Source: Nostoc sp. CHAB 5834 (GTDB lineage: Bacteria; Cyanobacteriota; Cyanobacteriia; Cyanobacteriales; Nostocaceae). From it: 64,000 nt of DNA. The translations under genes and the position numbers were made by a program. Position 1 is the first letter of the stretch; the number at the start of each line of letters is the position of its first letter. The stretch lies in contig JAIVFU010000017.1 of assembly GCA_020829485.1 (NCBI GenBank), forward strand, positions 42,686 to 106,685, given 5' to 3'. The notes under the pieces were generated by a model. The model did no database searches and was not told where the DNA came from. It saw only the letters and a list, made by a program, of their open reading frames with translations. Positions 47,180 through 55,754 of the stretch are shown here, in pieces.

Positions 47180-48301
47180 ATGACAGTTGTATCCAACGAC
47201 GATCGCTTTCAACCCATAAATCTGTTTGAGTACGAAAAGCTAGCAAAAGAGCATCTGTCTCAAATGACGCTTGATTACTATAGTAGTGGTGCTTGGGATG
47301 AAATCACATTACGGGATAATTGTGCTGCCTTTGAGCGAGTCAAGTTGCGGCCTCGTGTATTAGTCGATGTAAGCGATCGCAATCTCACTACCTCCATTTT
47401 AGGACAACCCCTGCAACTACCTATATTAATTGCGCCGATGGCTTTTCAATGTCTAGCTCATCCAGATGGAGAAATTGCTACGGCTCTAGCTGCCGCATCA
47501 GCTGGTGTGGGTATGGTGTTAAGTACAATGGCCACAAAGAGCATCGAAGAAGTAGCGACTGCATGTGATAATTTTCCAGATTCTCTGCGATGGTTCCAGC
47601 TTTACATCCATAAAGATCGGGGATTAACTCGTGCTTTGGTAGAAAAAGCCCATAAAGCAGGCTATAAAGCACTTTGTCTGACTGTAGATGCACCTGTTCT
47701 TGGACAGCGAGAAAGAGATAGACGTAACGAGTTTGCCTTACCTTCAGACTTACATCTGGCTAATCTCGCCGCTATCTCAGGGCTAGATATTTCCCATGAA
47801 AAAGGCGAATCTGGATTATTTACCTATTTTGCCCAACAGCTAAACCCAGCAGTAACTTGGGACGATTTGGAATGGTTGCAGTCTTTATCTCCACTACCTT
47901 TAGTCATCAAAGGAATTTTACGGGGAGATGATGCTGTTCGGGCTGTAGAATATGGAGCCAAAGCAATTGTTGTTTCCAATCATGGTGGGAGACAACTCGA
48001 TGGTGCGATCGCTTCTTTAGACGCTCTAGCTGAAATAGTAGCAGCAGTGGATGGTAAAGTAGAAGTAGTGTTGGATGGAGGCATCCGTAGAGGTACAGAC
48101 ATTCTCAAAGCTCTGGCATTAGGAGCAAAAGCGGTACTAATCGGACGACCTATTTTATGGGGACTAGCAGTAGCAGGACAAGTTGGTGTATCTCATGTCA
48201 TCTCACTGCTACAAGATGAGTTAAATCTGGGAATGGCACTTAGCGGCTGCGCCAAACTACAGGATATTGACCCTAGTTTATTGATTCTGCCGTGCCTGTA
48301 A
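47180..48301 (+). CDS. FMN-dependent alpha-hydroxy-acid oxidase (lactate oxidase-like)
   Basis: This 373-residue TIM-barrel flavoprotein is of the glycolate oxidase/lactate oxidase family. Motifs are YYSSGAWDEITLRDN, the FMN-binding RPRVLVDVSDRNLTT segment, LPILIAPMAFQCLAHPDGEI, the catalytic loop VSNHGGRQLDGAI, and EVVLDGGIRRGTDILKALAL. In Nostoc a homologue was described as an L-lactate oxidase rather than a glycolate oxidase, so lactate to pyruvate with H2O2 release is the better guess. The residue that separates the two substrates was not checked here. It is cytosolic. ATG 47180 is the only fitting start. Confidence 0.92.
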   Translation: MTVVSNDDRFQPINLFEYEKLAKEHLSQMTLDYYSSGAWDEITLRDNCAAFERVKLRPRVLVDVSDRNLTTSILGQPLQLPILIAPMAFQCLAHPDGEIATALAAASAGVGMVLSTMATKSIEEVATACDNFPDSLRWFQLYIHKDRGLTRALVEKAHKAGYKALCLTVDAPVLGQRERDRRNEFALPSDLHLANLAAISGLDISHEKGESGLFTYFAQQLNPAVTWDDLEWLQSLSPLPLVIKGILRGDDAVRAVEYGAKAIVVSNHGGRQLDGAIASLDALAEIVAAVDGKVEVVLDGGIRRGTDILKALALGAKAVLIGRPILWGLAVAGQVGVSHVISLLQDELNLGMALSGCAKLQDIDPSLLILPCL

Positions 48302-48407
48302 GCCAAAAAATTCTTAAACCTATTTTTCCAGCAAAACTTTGAAAATAAATTTTCAAACTTGTTACAAAATCACTTAATTAGAGTATACTAGTTAAGGTTG
48401 GATATAT

Positions 48408-48491
48408 GGGCGGGTGGCGGAATTGGTAGACGCACCACACTCAAAATGTGGCGGCCTTGCGGTCATAGGAGTTCGATTCTCCTCCTGCCCA
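48408..48491 (+). tRNA. tRNA-Leu(CAA)
   Basis: The acceptor GGGCGGG pairs with CCTGCCC (one G-U pair). The anticodon stem CCACA/TGTGG encloses CTCAAAA, giving anticodon CAA, which reads UUG. The long variable arm GGCCTTGCGGTC and T-arm AGTTCGATTCT are intact. CCA is not encoded. Confidence 0.95.
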
Positions 48492-48523
48492 CTACCAAAA
48501 ATTACGAAAGAGGTAAAAAACTT

Positions 48524-48763
48524 ATGCGCCTGAAAAGATGGGAGTCTCCCCGTAAAGAAGGCAGGAATGACAAAGGTAGAGGTGGTTCTGCAAGGAAGAG
48601 GCAACTGAAAAAACAAAGACAGATGTTACGACAAAGACTCAAAGAAGCAAACAATGACAACAATAGAGCAGGGGAAGATAAGTTCATCTTCCCCTTATTT
48701 TTTGGGATTTTATTTCATAAAAAAATAAAATTTAGCGATTTTTCAATACATAGATTAAATTAA
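48524..48763 (+). CDS. Small basic protein, doubtful
   Basis: A 79-codon frame starts at ATG 48524, nine bases after GAGGT, 32 bases beyond tRNA-Leu. It reads MRLKRWESPRKEGRNDKGRG and is very rich in R and K up to about residue 50 (RKRQLKKQRQMLRQRLKEAN). The rest (FIFPLFFGILFHKKIKF) is encoded by the terminator hairpin and what follows. The N-terminal half may be a true small RNA-binding-type protein, or the frame may be accidental. It is not recognised. Confidence 0.35.
   Translation: MRLKRWESPRKEGRNDKGRGGSARKRQLKKQRQMLRQRLKEANNDNNRAGEDKFIFPLFFGILFHKKIKFSDFSIHRLN
48671..48703 (+). terminator. Rho-independent-type terminator
   Basis: GGGGAAGAT pairs exactly with ATCTTCCCC around AAGTTC, followed by TTATTTTTT. 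It would end transcription from tRNA-Leu(CAA) and the small basic frame. Confidence 0.85.
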
Positions 48764-49244
48764 ATTTGTAATAAATTTGGAAAGTCATAAGAAAAAACTG
48801 TTAGTCATTCTTTAAAATATACTAATTTGAATTAGACCTCTTAAGCGCATACTTACGTATCAAAATAGGCAAGCTGAGTGTTTGGTGTTTCGCCTTACTA
48901 TGTAGTAAAATAAGTATAAAATAGTACTTTATTAAAAGGAATTTATCGCAATTGTAATGCTTGCATGAACAAATCAAAAATTAATTATGAAGGAAGTATG
49001 AATTTTATCAAAAAACATCTGAAATTCATAGCTTAAAACAGTAAACTAGGACACAGCAGCAAATAATTGTAATATTAACGAGTTAAGTCAAAAGTATACT
49101 AAGAAAGCAATTGCATCTCCATGTGTTAACTTCCAACGATGACACAAGGCTACAAATGGTTAGGAGTCATCTAATCTGAATTATTCAATATTCGGAATGG
49201 TCTAGGTAATCTATGGATTTTTTTCTTGGACACAGGAGTTATTG
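48764..49244. other. AT-rich spacer upstream of the polysaccharide cluster
   Basis: No clear gene is seen. A tiny frame near 49000-49036 (MNFIKKHLKFIA) follows GGAAG but is too short to support. The promoter of the cluster is probably here. Confidence 0.45.
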
Positions 49245-50042
49245 ATGGTGGCAAGAGTGCTTCTACCTACTAAAAAAGTACTGGATTTTCCTATTACTGC
49301 TTTACGCTTTGATGACCAGGTACAAACAATACTGAAGTGGGCGAGGAGGCGTGAGAGTAAAACTGTATGTGTAGCCAATGTACACATGCTCATTGAAGCT
49401 CATTGGAATCCAGACTTTGCCACCGTATTACGAAATGCAGACATAGTTACTCCTGATGGTATGCCTCTGGTATGGATGATGCGAAAGATGGGAGCGCTTT
49501 ATCAAGACCGTGTGGCAGGAATGGATATTTTCCTAGCATTGTGTCAGTTAACTCAAACACAAAATCTTAGTATTTTCTTTGTAGGTTCCCAAACAGAAGT
49601 TCTTTCTCGGATGCGAAAAAGGTTAGAGCGGGAATTTCCGCATATGAAGATTGCAGCGATGGAACCTCTACCCTTTCGTCCACTGACTGAAACTGAAGAC
49701 GAAGCTTTGGTTCAAAAGATTAACTCTAGTGGTGCTAGCGCCGTATTAGTATCTCTGGGATGTCCTAAGCAAGAAAATTGGATAGCTCAACATAAGGGTA
49801 AGATACAAGCTGTCATGATTGGACTGGGTGGAGTTTTCCCAGTTTATGCAGGAATTTACAAGCGGGCACCCCGTGTAATTCGAGACTTAGGACTTGAATG
49901 GCTGTATCGATGGATTCAAGAACCACGCCGACTTTGCGGTCGCTATGCTAAAACTATTCCACTATTTATATGGCTGGCTACGAAGCAACTACTATCATCA
50001 AGTCGTATTGCAGCGGTCTTCCTTCACGAGACTGGGGATTAA
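49245..50042 (+). CDS. WecG/TagA/CpsF family glycosyltransferase
   Basis: This 265-residue enzyme transfers a sugar (ManNAc-type in the founding members) onto a lipid-linked precursor. The family core is clear: VCVANVHMLIEAHWNPDFAT, NADIVTPDGMPLVWMMRKMG, the DRVAGMDIF loop, and VLVSLGCPKQENWIAQHKGK with GLGGVFPVYAGIYKRAPRVI. The C-terminal LEWLYRWIQEPRRLCGRY is the membrane-associating tail typical of the family. It is the first gene of an exopolysaccharide run that continues with a flippase, a pyruvyl transferase and a MurB-like enzyme. ATG 49245 is preferred over the TTG before it. Confidence 0.93.
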   Translation: MVARVLLPTKKVLDFPITALRFDDQVQTILKWARRRESKTVCVANVHMLIEAHWNPDFATVLRNADIVTPDGMPLVWMMRKMGALYQDRVAGMDIFLALCQLTQTQNLSIFFVGSQTEVLSRMRKRLEREFPHMKIAAMEPLPFRPLTETEDEALVQKINSSGASAVLVSLGCPKQENWIAQHKGKIQAVMIGLGGVFPVYAGIYKRAPRVIRDLGLEWLYRWIQEPRRLCGRYAKTIPLFIWLATKQLLSSSRIAAVFLHETGD

Positions 50043-50513
50043 AAAAAGCAAAGGAAATATGTATTCTGTGGGACATCACATTACTGAGACACATATAAAC
50101 TCAGTAACCAAAAAATCAAAAATTTTATGTTGTCTTAACAACTGATTAACAAAGTTAGATGCTACTCAAAACCAGAAAGTAGAAGTAACAGGGCGTTATA
50201 TATGAAAATTCAATAGGCTGGATCATCAGTAAATTTTATGCTAATAGTTTCTTTAATTGCTGCTAATTTACCAGAAGATTGTGGTACACTCTTCTATGAA
50301 GAATTACTTAAGCAAGCTCAAAAATATTTCCTTCACGGTAATCATTGCATTACGTAGTTTTTACGTTATTTTTGGAGTAAAAAATTTCGATTATAACTAA
50401 AACCTAAATAAAATAAGGTGTAATTGATTACCGTGAAAATAAATAATTTAGCTGTTCATAGCCAGCAATATCAAAGCTATATACTGTAGGTTCTTTCATC
50501 GGTAAACTATGTA
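50043..50513. other. Spacer between glycosyltransferase and flippase
   Basis: It is AT-rich. A 39-codon frame at 50238-50357 (MLIVSLIAANLPEDCGTLFY) has no convincing Shine-Dalgarno and is not called as a gene. Confidence 0.45.
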
Positions 50514-51995
50514 ATGCAATCACCTAAAGAATCATCAAATTTACGACAAAAAGCTGTTAAAAGCGTAATTTGGACTTTTATAGAAAGTTCGGGACGCCAA
50601 GTAGTCTCTTTAATTGTTTTCTTTATTCTAGCTCGTTTACTGAATCCAGAAACTTTTGGTTTAATTGCTTTAGCATATATATTTATTGAATTTGTACAAA
50701 TTTTTGTTGATCAAGGATTCTCTGTAGCAATTATCCAACGTCAAGAGATAGATGCAGAACACTTAGACACTGCATTTTGGACAACTTTAGGAATCAGTAT
50801 ACTTTTAACTGTATTAAGTATTGCTAGCGCTGGATTAACAGCTGATTTATTTAAACAGCCGCAGTTAGTACCCATCATTCAATGCTTATCTATAAGCTTT
50901 ATATTTTCTGGATTGAGCAGCGTGCAGCAAGCGGTTCTAGAACGTCGGTTTGCGTTCAGAAGTTTAGCAATCCGTTCACTCTTAGCAGTGATAATAGCTG
51001 GAATAGTTGGCGTTTGGATGGCTTTTTTAGGCTTTGGTATTTGGAGTCTTGTAGGTCAACAACTATCAATTAGTTTTATACAGGTTTTAGTCTTGTGGCG
51101 AGTTAGCGATTGGCGACCAGGATTCCAATTTTCTACCTTACATGCTAAAGAACTTTTTACCTTTGGTATTAATATATCTGCGTTTCACATAATTAACTTT
51201 TTCAATCGCAATACCGATAACTTCCTAATTGGCTACTATCTAGGATTAGTTGCATTAGGCTATTACTCGGTTGCCTACAAATTGATGCTAGTAATGATGC
51301 AGATTTTAATCAGTACTACAACTAAGGTTGCAGTACCAGTATTTTCTAGGTTACAGGCAGAACCAGAACGATTACTAAGTGCTTTCTATACAGCTACTCA
51401 GTTCACAAGTCTCATTGCTTTCCCAATATTTCTTTGTGTACCAGTATTAGCAACTGAATTTATAAAAGTCTTTTTTGGTGAGCAGTGGATTCAGAGCATT
51501 CCAGTATTGCAAATACTATCTCTTATCGGCCCTGTTCATCTAATTTTCTTTTATAACAATTCTGTAATTCTGGCGCTAGGCAAACCTTCCTGGAGGCTAT
51601 GGATACAAGTTATAAATACAATTACTAATGTCATTGGTTTTGCTCTGGTAGTCAGATTAGGTATTGTAGCGGTTGCTTCTGCTTATGTAGTTCGTGGTTA
51701 CCTTATATTACCTATTTCGTTATTAGCTATTAATAAACTTCTTAAGATAAATTTAAATAACTATCTGCGTTTATACATAGTACCTTTAGTAGCTTCTGGA
51801 GCAATGGTTGTAACTATATTAACTACTAAATATTTCTTAGGAAAATTCCTTGAAGCATGGATGTTACTAGCTATTTCAGCGATATTAGGTATCTCGATTT
51901 ATATTATTACCGTCTCAGTAATATCGCCCAAGCTTTTTAGACGGCTAATTGACTTAGGAGAAAGTTTGAATATCAAAATCAAAAAAAAAGTATAA
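50514..51995 (+). CDS. Wzx-type polysaccharide flippase (MOP superfamily)
   Basis: This 493-residue protein has about twelve to fourteen hydrophobic segments. The N-terminus is KAVKSVIWTFIESSGRQVVS then LIVFFILARLLNPETFGLIA, the polysaccharide biosynthesis (Polysacc_synt) signature. It probably flips an undecaprenyl-linked oligosaccharide across the plasma membrane for polymerisation. The tail is basic (IKIKKKV). It lies between the WecG-type transferase and the pyruvyl transferase, which supports a capsule or exopolysaccharide role. The surrounding DNA is much richer in A and T than the rest of the window. Confidence 0.93.
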   Translation: MQSPKESSNLRQKAVKSVIWTFIESSGRQVVSLIVFFILARLLNPETFGLIALAYIFIEFVQIFVDQGFSVAIIQRQEIDAEHLDTAFWTTLGISILLTVLSIASAGLTADLFKQPQLVPIIQCLSISFIFSGLSSVQQAVLERRFAFRSLAIRSLLAVIIAGIVGVWMAFLGFGIWSLVGQQLSISFIQVLVLWRVSDWRPGFQFSTLHAKELFTFGINISAFHIINFFNRNTDNFLIGYYLGLVALGYYSVAYKLMLVMMQILISTTTKVAVPVFSRLQAEPERLLSAFYTATQFTSLIAFPIFLCVPVLATEFIKVFFGEQWIQSIPVLQILSLIGPVHLIFFYNNSVILALGKPSWRLWIQVINTITNVIGFALVVRLGIVAVASAYVVRGYLILPISLLAINKLLKINLNNYLRLYIVPLVASGAMVVTILTTKYFLGKFLEAWMLLAISAILGISIYIITVSVISPKLFRRLIDLGESLNIKIKKKV

Positions 51996-52109
51996 AAAAT
52001 ATAAGCTTTGTTATATATTAAATCTATACTAATCCCATAAAATTAATTAGCCAAAAATTTTGGCTATCAAAATTAAGACTAAATTCATAGTTTATCAAAG
52101 AGGGCAAAG

Positions 52110-53252
52110 ATGAAAATCGGAATTCTAACTTTTCACCATGTAGACAATTACGGAGCAACACTCCAGGCTTGTGCTCTTTGGACTTTTCTTAACAGTCAAG
52201 GCTATGATGTTGAAATAATAGACTATCGGCCTCTTAAAATAGCATGGATGTATTTCAGACCTTTACTTCCCATTAAAAGGGTAAAGTCTAACTTTAATGA
52301 AAGCAAGAAAATTCGTATTAATCAAAAATCTTTAATTAATATTTCAAAATATTGGAAAATGAGAAGCTTCCTGCTTTCTCATGTTAAGTTAAGTCATAAA
52401 AGATTTTATGATAAAAAAGGCTTAAAATACTATCATGATAAGTATGATGTAGTAATATGTGGCAGTGACCAAATATGGTGTATAGATTCCTTTAGAGGGT
52501 ATAATTCTTCTTTCTTTTTAGACTTTGTTAGCAATAAAACTACTCGTAAGATAAGTTATGCAGCAAGTTTTGGTAATACAACGAAATTAGGGACTTATCA
52601 AAAAGAAATATATACATTGATTAATCAGTTCCAAACAATTTTAGTTCGTGATTCTAATAGTCTAGAAATTGTTACTAATGAATGCCATAAAGAAGCAATA
52701 AAAGTTTTAGATCCTACTTTTTTAATTAAGTATGATGGACTTAAAAATTATCCAAAAATAGCAAGTAAATATCTTCTATTATATGTTCAAGCTGAGATGG
52801 AAGCAGAGGAAGAAGAATTTATCAAGCTACTGGCAGAACAGCAAAATCTAACTATAGTTTCAGTCGGTAGATATGAACGGTTAGCACAAATAAATTTAGA
52901 AACTGCTAGTCCAAAAGATTGGATTGGGTTACATAGTGAAGCATCTTATATTGTGACTAATACTTTTCACGGTACTGTATTTTCTATTATTTTCCATAAA
53001 CCTTTTACAGTATTTCTTCCTAGTGATAAATCGAATAAGGTAAGAGATTTGCTTAATGATTTTGGCTTGACAAACCGTATATTTTCGGAAAAATCAAAAC
53101 CTGAATTATTGAACAAGCAAATCTTTGATATTGACTATGAATCGGTATCTATTACTCTAGAATCAAAAATTATGGAATCAAAAAAACATTTAATTGAAGC
53201 GATTTTACAGGGAGAAAGCGATAGTAAAAATAATGTTAAAGGAAATCAATAA
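52110..53252 (+). CDS. Polysaccharide pyruvyl transferase family protein
   Basis: This 380-residue protein has the family hallmark at the N-terminus, MKIGILTFHHVDNYGATLQA, and YDVVICGSDQIWCIDSFRGY. Later come YAASFGNTTKLG, LVRDSNSLEIV, and the conserved IVTNTFHGTVFSIIFHKPFT segment with its His. Such enzymes (CsaB, ExoV, WcaK groups) add a pyruvate ketal from PEP to sugar residues in exopolysaccharides or cell-wall polymers. RBS AGAGGGCAAAG precedes ATG 52110. Codon use is strongly AT-biased. The MurB-like gene follows after 114 bp. Confidence 0.92.
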   Translation: MKIGILTFHHVDNYGATLQACALWTFLNSQGYDVEIIDYRPLKIAWMYFRPLLPIKRVKSNFNESKKIRINQKSLINISKYWKMRSFLLSHVKLSHKRFYDKKGLKYYHDKYDVVICGSDQIWCIDSFRGYNSSFFLDFVSNKTTRKISYAASFGNTTKLGTYQKEIYTLINQFQTILVRDSNSLEIVTNECHKEAIKVLDPTFLIKYDGLKNYPKIASKYLLLYVQAEMEAEEEEFIKLLAEQQNLTIVSVGRYERLAQINLETASPKDWIGLHSEASYIVTNTFHGTVFSIIFHKPFTVFLPSDKSNKVRDLLNDFGLTNRIFSEKSKPELLNKQIFDIDYESVSITLESKIMESKKHLIEAILQGESDSKNNVKGNQ

Positions 53253-53366
53253 TAAAGAATAACGATTACTTTAAAAATAGGTTATTATGACTGTGCTGGG
53301 TTTGCAAAATGATAAGCGAACTGTTTATCTTTATGAAAAATATAAAAGGAGTAAGAAAGAGTTAAG

Positions 53367-54212
53367 ATGTCTAATTTAAAGATAGAGTCTTTAACATCAA
53401 ACAGTCTTTCGCACTATAGAACACGACATTACTTTGAGCGAGTAGGAGAGATCAATACTGTAGATGATCTTCAGGAGTACTGTAATTGGGCCAAAGAAAA
53501 TAAGGTAAAGATTTATATAATTGGAAATGGCTCTAACACTCTGTTTGTTAAAAAAAATATCCAATCATTGATACTGAAAAATAAACTACCTAAGTACATA
53601 AATCCTTTATCTAATAACAGGCTTGAAGTATCTTCTTCTGCTTCAGTGATGGAAGTATTAAAGTATTGTTATCAAAACTCCATGAATTCTTTCTATTATC
53701 TTGCATCTGTACCAGCAACTATTGGTGGTGCATTAGCAATGAACGCTGGCAGAGGAAGACAACATGGATGTACAATATACGACTTTGTTGAAAGTGTAAC
53801 TTTCTTTGAGGATGGATGTATAAAAACACTTGAAAATAGTCAAATTGTACGAGATTATCGAGAAACTATGTTTACTGGTATACACTCAAAACTGATATTG
53901 AGTGCAATTTTCAAGTTTGAACCAACAGAATTCACCGAAAATCCTCTAACTTCAAGGCAAATTTGGGCAAAAGAACATCAAGATAATACAGCCCCTAACT
54001 GTGGGTCAGTATTCAAAGCTGCTAACTATGAAATACTTGAAAAGCTCAAAGGTCTATCTATAGGTAAAGCTATGTTTTCAGCTAAAACTAGTAACTGGAT
54101 AATCGCTAAATCACAAAGTAGCTATTCAATAATTATGCTGATTCAAATAGCTAAGGTTTTGCATTTTCTAACTAGACAAAAAATTGTTCTCGAAGTAATT
54201 ACAATTGATTAA
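53367..54212 (+). CDS. MurB-like FAD-dependent oxidoreductase
   Basis: This 281-residue protein resembles UDP-N-acetylenolpyruvoylglucosamine reductase. FAD-binding motifs are IIGNGSNTLFV (51-61) and LASVPATIGGALAMNAGRGR (112-131). Substrate-domain motifs are DYRETMF (163-169) and NCGSVFK (211-217), containing the Arg and Ser of the MurB active site. A C-terminal VLEVITI may supply the Glu. Key residues thus seem kept, but the sequence is divergent (SVPATIGGA instead of the usual PGTVGGA; SVFKAAN instead of FKNP). It sits at the end of a polysaccharide cluster, not with mur or fts genes. A role in making an enolpyruvyl/lactyl sugar or in another FAD reaction on a nucleotide sugar is inferred. 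Confidence 0.8.
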   Translation: MSNLKIESLTSNSLSHYRTRHYFERVGEINTVDDLQEYCNWAKENKVKIYIIGNGSNTLFVKKNIQSLILKNKLPKYINPLSNNRLEVSSSASVMEVLKYCYQNSMNSFYYLASVPATIGGALAMNAGRGRQHGCTIYDFVESVTFFEDGCIKTLENSQIVRDYRETMFTGIHSKLILSAIFKFEPTEFTENPLTSRQIWAKEHQDNTAPNCGSVFKAANYEILEKLKGLSIGKAMFSAKTSNWIIAKSQSSYSIIMLIQIAKVLHFLTRQKIVLEVITID

Positions 54213-54891
54213 TTAGTTGCTGGCAAAAATACTACATAATGCCTGAAATTTGACTTTTTTGTGAAAATAATTACAGATATAACTTTAACTATCGCTGAAG
54301 TTTTTACCTGTAGTCTAGCTGTACTGATGTCTAGATTAGGTAACATTATATAAATTGTACAGCATAGAGTAACTGGTTTACATTTGGAAGCAAGGCTAAA
54401 TAGGCTCCTGAAGCCAATATATTAGCAGTTGATGGCACTTTAGCAACAATCCCTCGATAAGATAGGGGAAGTCCAAAAATTAAATTACTCAATTCCTCCA
54501 TCCAAGACGACTATCAATACTGTTCGGTTAATGAATTTCTTGATTGAGGCAGGCAACAGTGGGCAGGGGGAGAAGAGAATTACTGAACAATAACCTCCTC
54601 AAGAACCTCCCCTGCTCACTCCGCGATGATTATTTTTTTAGTCTAAGGATATACTCTGATTACCTTCGCAAAGCCATTCATACTCAAACAGAGCAGATTT
54701 AGATGCGAAGCCATCACAGGTATCATCCTCGTTGAACTTTCTGCCTTTGCCTGTTTGCGTCAACCTAACTTGAACTTTAGGAATTCAAACCAATCAATTT
54801 TTTGTTGTAAAAACCCTTTGTCTGAAATTAACTATAAAAGTACTTGACAATAACCCAGGGCTAACTGCTATATTAACTAGAGTGAAGTCGT
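54213..54891. other. Spacer between the polysaccharide cluster and tRNA-Gln
   Basis: No gene is seen on either strand. It contains a GGGCAGGGGGAGAAGAG purine-rich piece at about 54558 (same type as 10151). The tRNA-Gln promoter should be near 54842-54880, where TTGACA is followed about 20 bases later by TATATT. Confidence 0.5.
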
Positions 54892-54963
54892 TGGGGCGTA
54901 GCCAAGTGGTAAGGCAGCGGGTTTTGGTCCCGCCATCCCTAGGTTCGAATCCTAGCGCCCCAG
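54892..54963 (+). tRNA. tRNA-Gln(TTG)
   Basis: The 72-base gene starts TGGGGCGTAGCCAAGTGGTA. The anticodon stem GCGGG/CCCGC encloses TTTTGGT, giving anticodon TTG, which reads CAA. T-arm AGGTTCGAATCCT is intact. TGGGGCG pairs with CGCCCCA and the discriminator is G. CCA is not encoded. Confidence 0.96.
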
Positions 54964-54970
54964 TAAATCT

Positions 54971-54996
54971 AAAGACAGGCTGTTAAGCCTGTCTTT
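54971..54996 (+). terminator. Hairpin following tRNA-Gln
   Basis: AAAGACAGGCT and AGCCTGTCTTT pair perfectly around GTTA, eight bases after the tRNA. The downstream stretch is only weakly T-rich (TAGAGTGTTT). Confidence 0.7.
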
Positions 54997-55051
54997 AGAG
55001 TGTTTAATTACATTTTTAAGATGCGTCTCAAGGCATCTAAGTCTATAGATA

Positions 55052-55531
55052 TTACTTGTCAGGCGATTTTAGAGCTTGATCCAGAGTCTGCCGAGCCTGT
55101 TCTGCTTTAGATCGCGCTTCTTGATAACGCACATTAGCTTGGGCAAAATTTTTGAGAACTTTAAAACCTTCCTTGAGTCGAGTAATTTCCTCTTCAGTCA
55201 CCGACTCATCGGTGAACAGAACATCAACCGCTTTGCGAATTTCCAAGGCTTCAGATCGTGACTCCTGAACTTTCAACTTGAGTGTCGCCAGGTTACTCAG
55301 AACCTGGACAGCTTGTGTAATGGCATCCTCACCGCTAGCAGTATCAATAGTTGACTCTTTAACCTCTATTAATTGTTGAGGGCCAAATCCTTCTTCCAAT
55401 TCCGTGGGTAGCTTTCCTGAATCCATGAGTTCCATGAGCTGATCCATTGCTTTATCACGGGCTTTTGCTGAATCTTTTCCAGAAACAGTAAGGATAATTT
55501 CTGGGCTTTGAGCGAGAGTATACTGAACCAT
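55052..55531 (-). CDS. Conserved cyanobacterial protein, helix-rich
   Basis: The start ATG 55531 (MVQYTLAQSPEIILTVSGKD) is chosen; an upstream in-frame start would add ten residues. The 159-residue protein has an N-terminal alpha/beta part (SAKARDKAMDQLMELMDSGK) and a long helical C-terminus with coiled-coil character (LKVQESRSEALEIRKAVDVL, QEARSKAEQARQTLDQALK). There is no signal peptide or membrane helix. I recognise it as a conserved cyanobacterial protein of unknown function. The gene after it is divergent. Confidence 0.78.
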   Translation of the reverse strand: MVQYTLAQSPEIILTVSGKDSAKARDKAMDQLMELMDSGKLPTELEEGFGPQQLIEVKESTIDTASGEDAITQAVQVLSNLATLKLKVQESRSEALEIRKAVDVLFTDESVTEEEITRLKEGFKVLKNFAQANVRYQEARSKAEQARQTLDQALKSPDK

Positions 55532-55754
55532 ATTTGAGCAGAAAATTTGCTGGTTAACCAAGCTGAAGCAAATGATTATAACATAGTGTGTGTCCCTTTA
55601 TTTATTGTGAAATATACTTCGGTGTCAGTTTGCCAAATTTATGTAATTTCTATACTTAATAATTTCATGCTTCATTCCTGCCCCTGCCAAGCCGCTTCAA
55701 ATAAAACTTTATACTTAAGAAAAGGTAATTAAGTTTCAACAGGAGGGGAGAGCA

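Noticed and set aside
48398..48763. A 121-codon frame beginning before tRNA-Leu(CAA)
   Set aside because: It reads through the tRNA gene. Only the downstream ATG 48524 could be real.
50238..50357. A 39-codon frame between glycosyltransferase and flippase
   Set aside because: No ribosome-binding site or recognisable sequence. It could be a stub but is unsupported.
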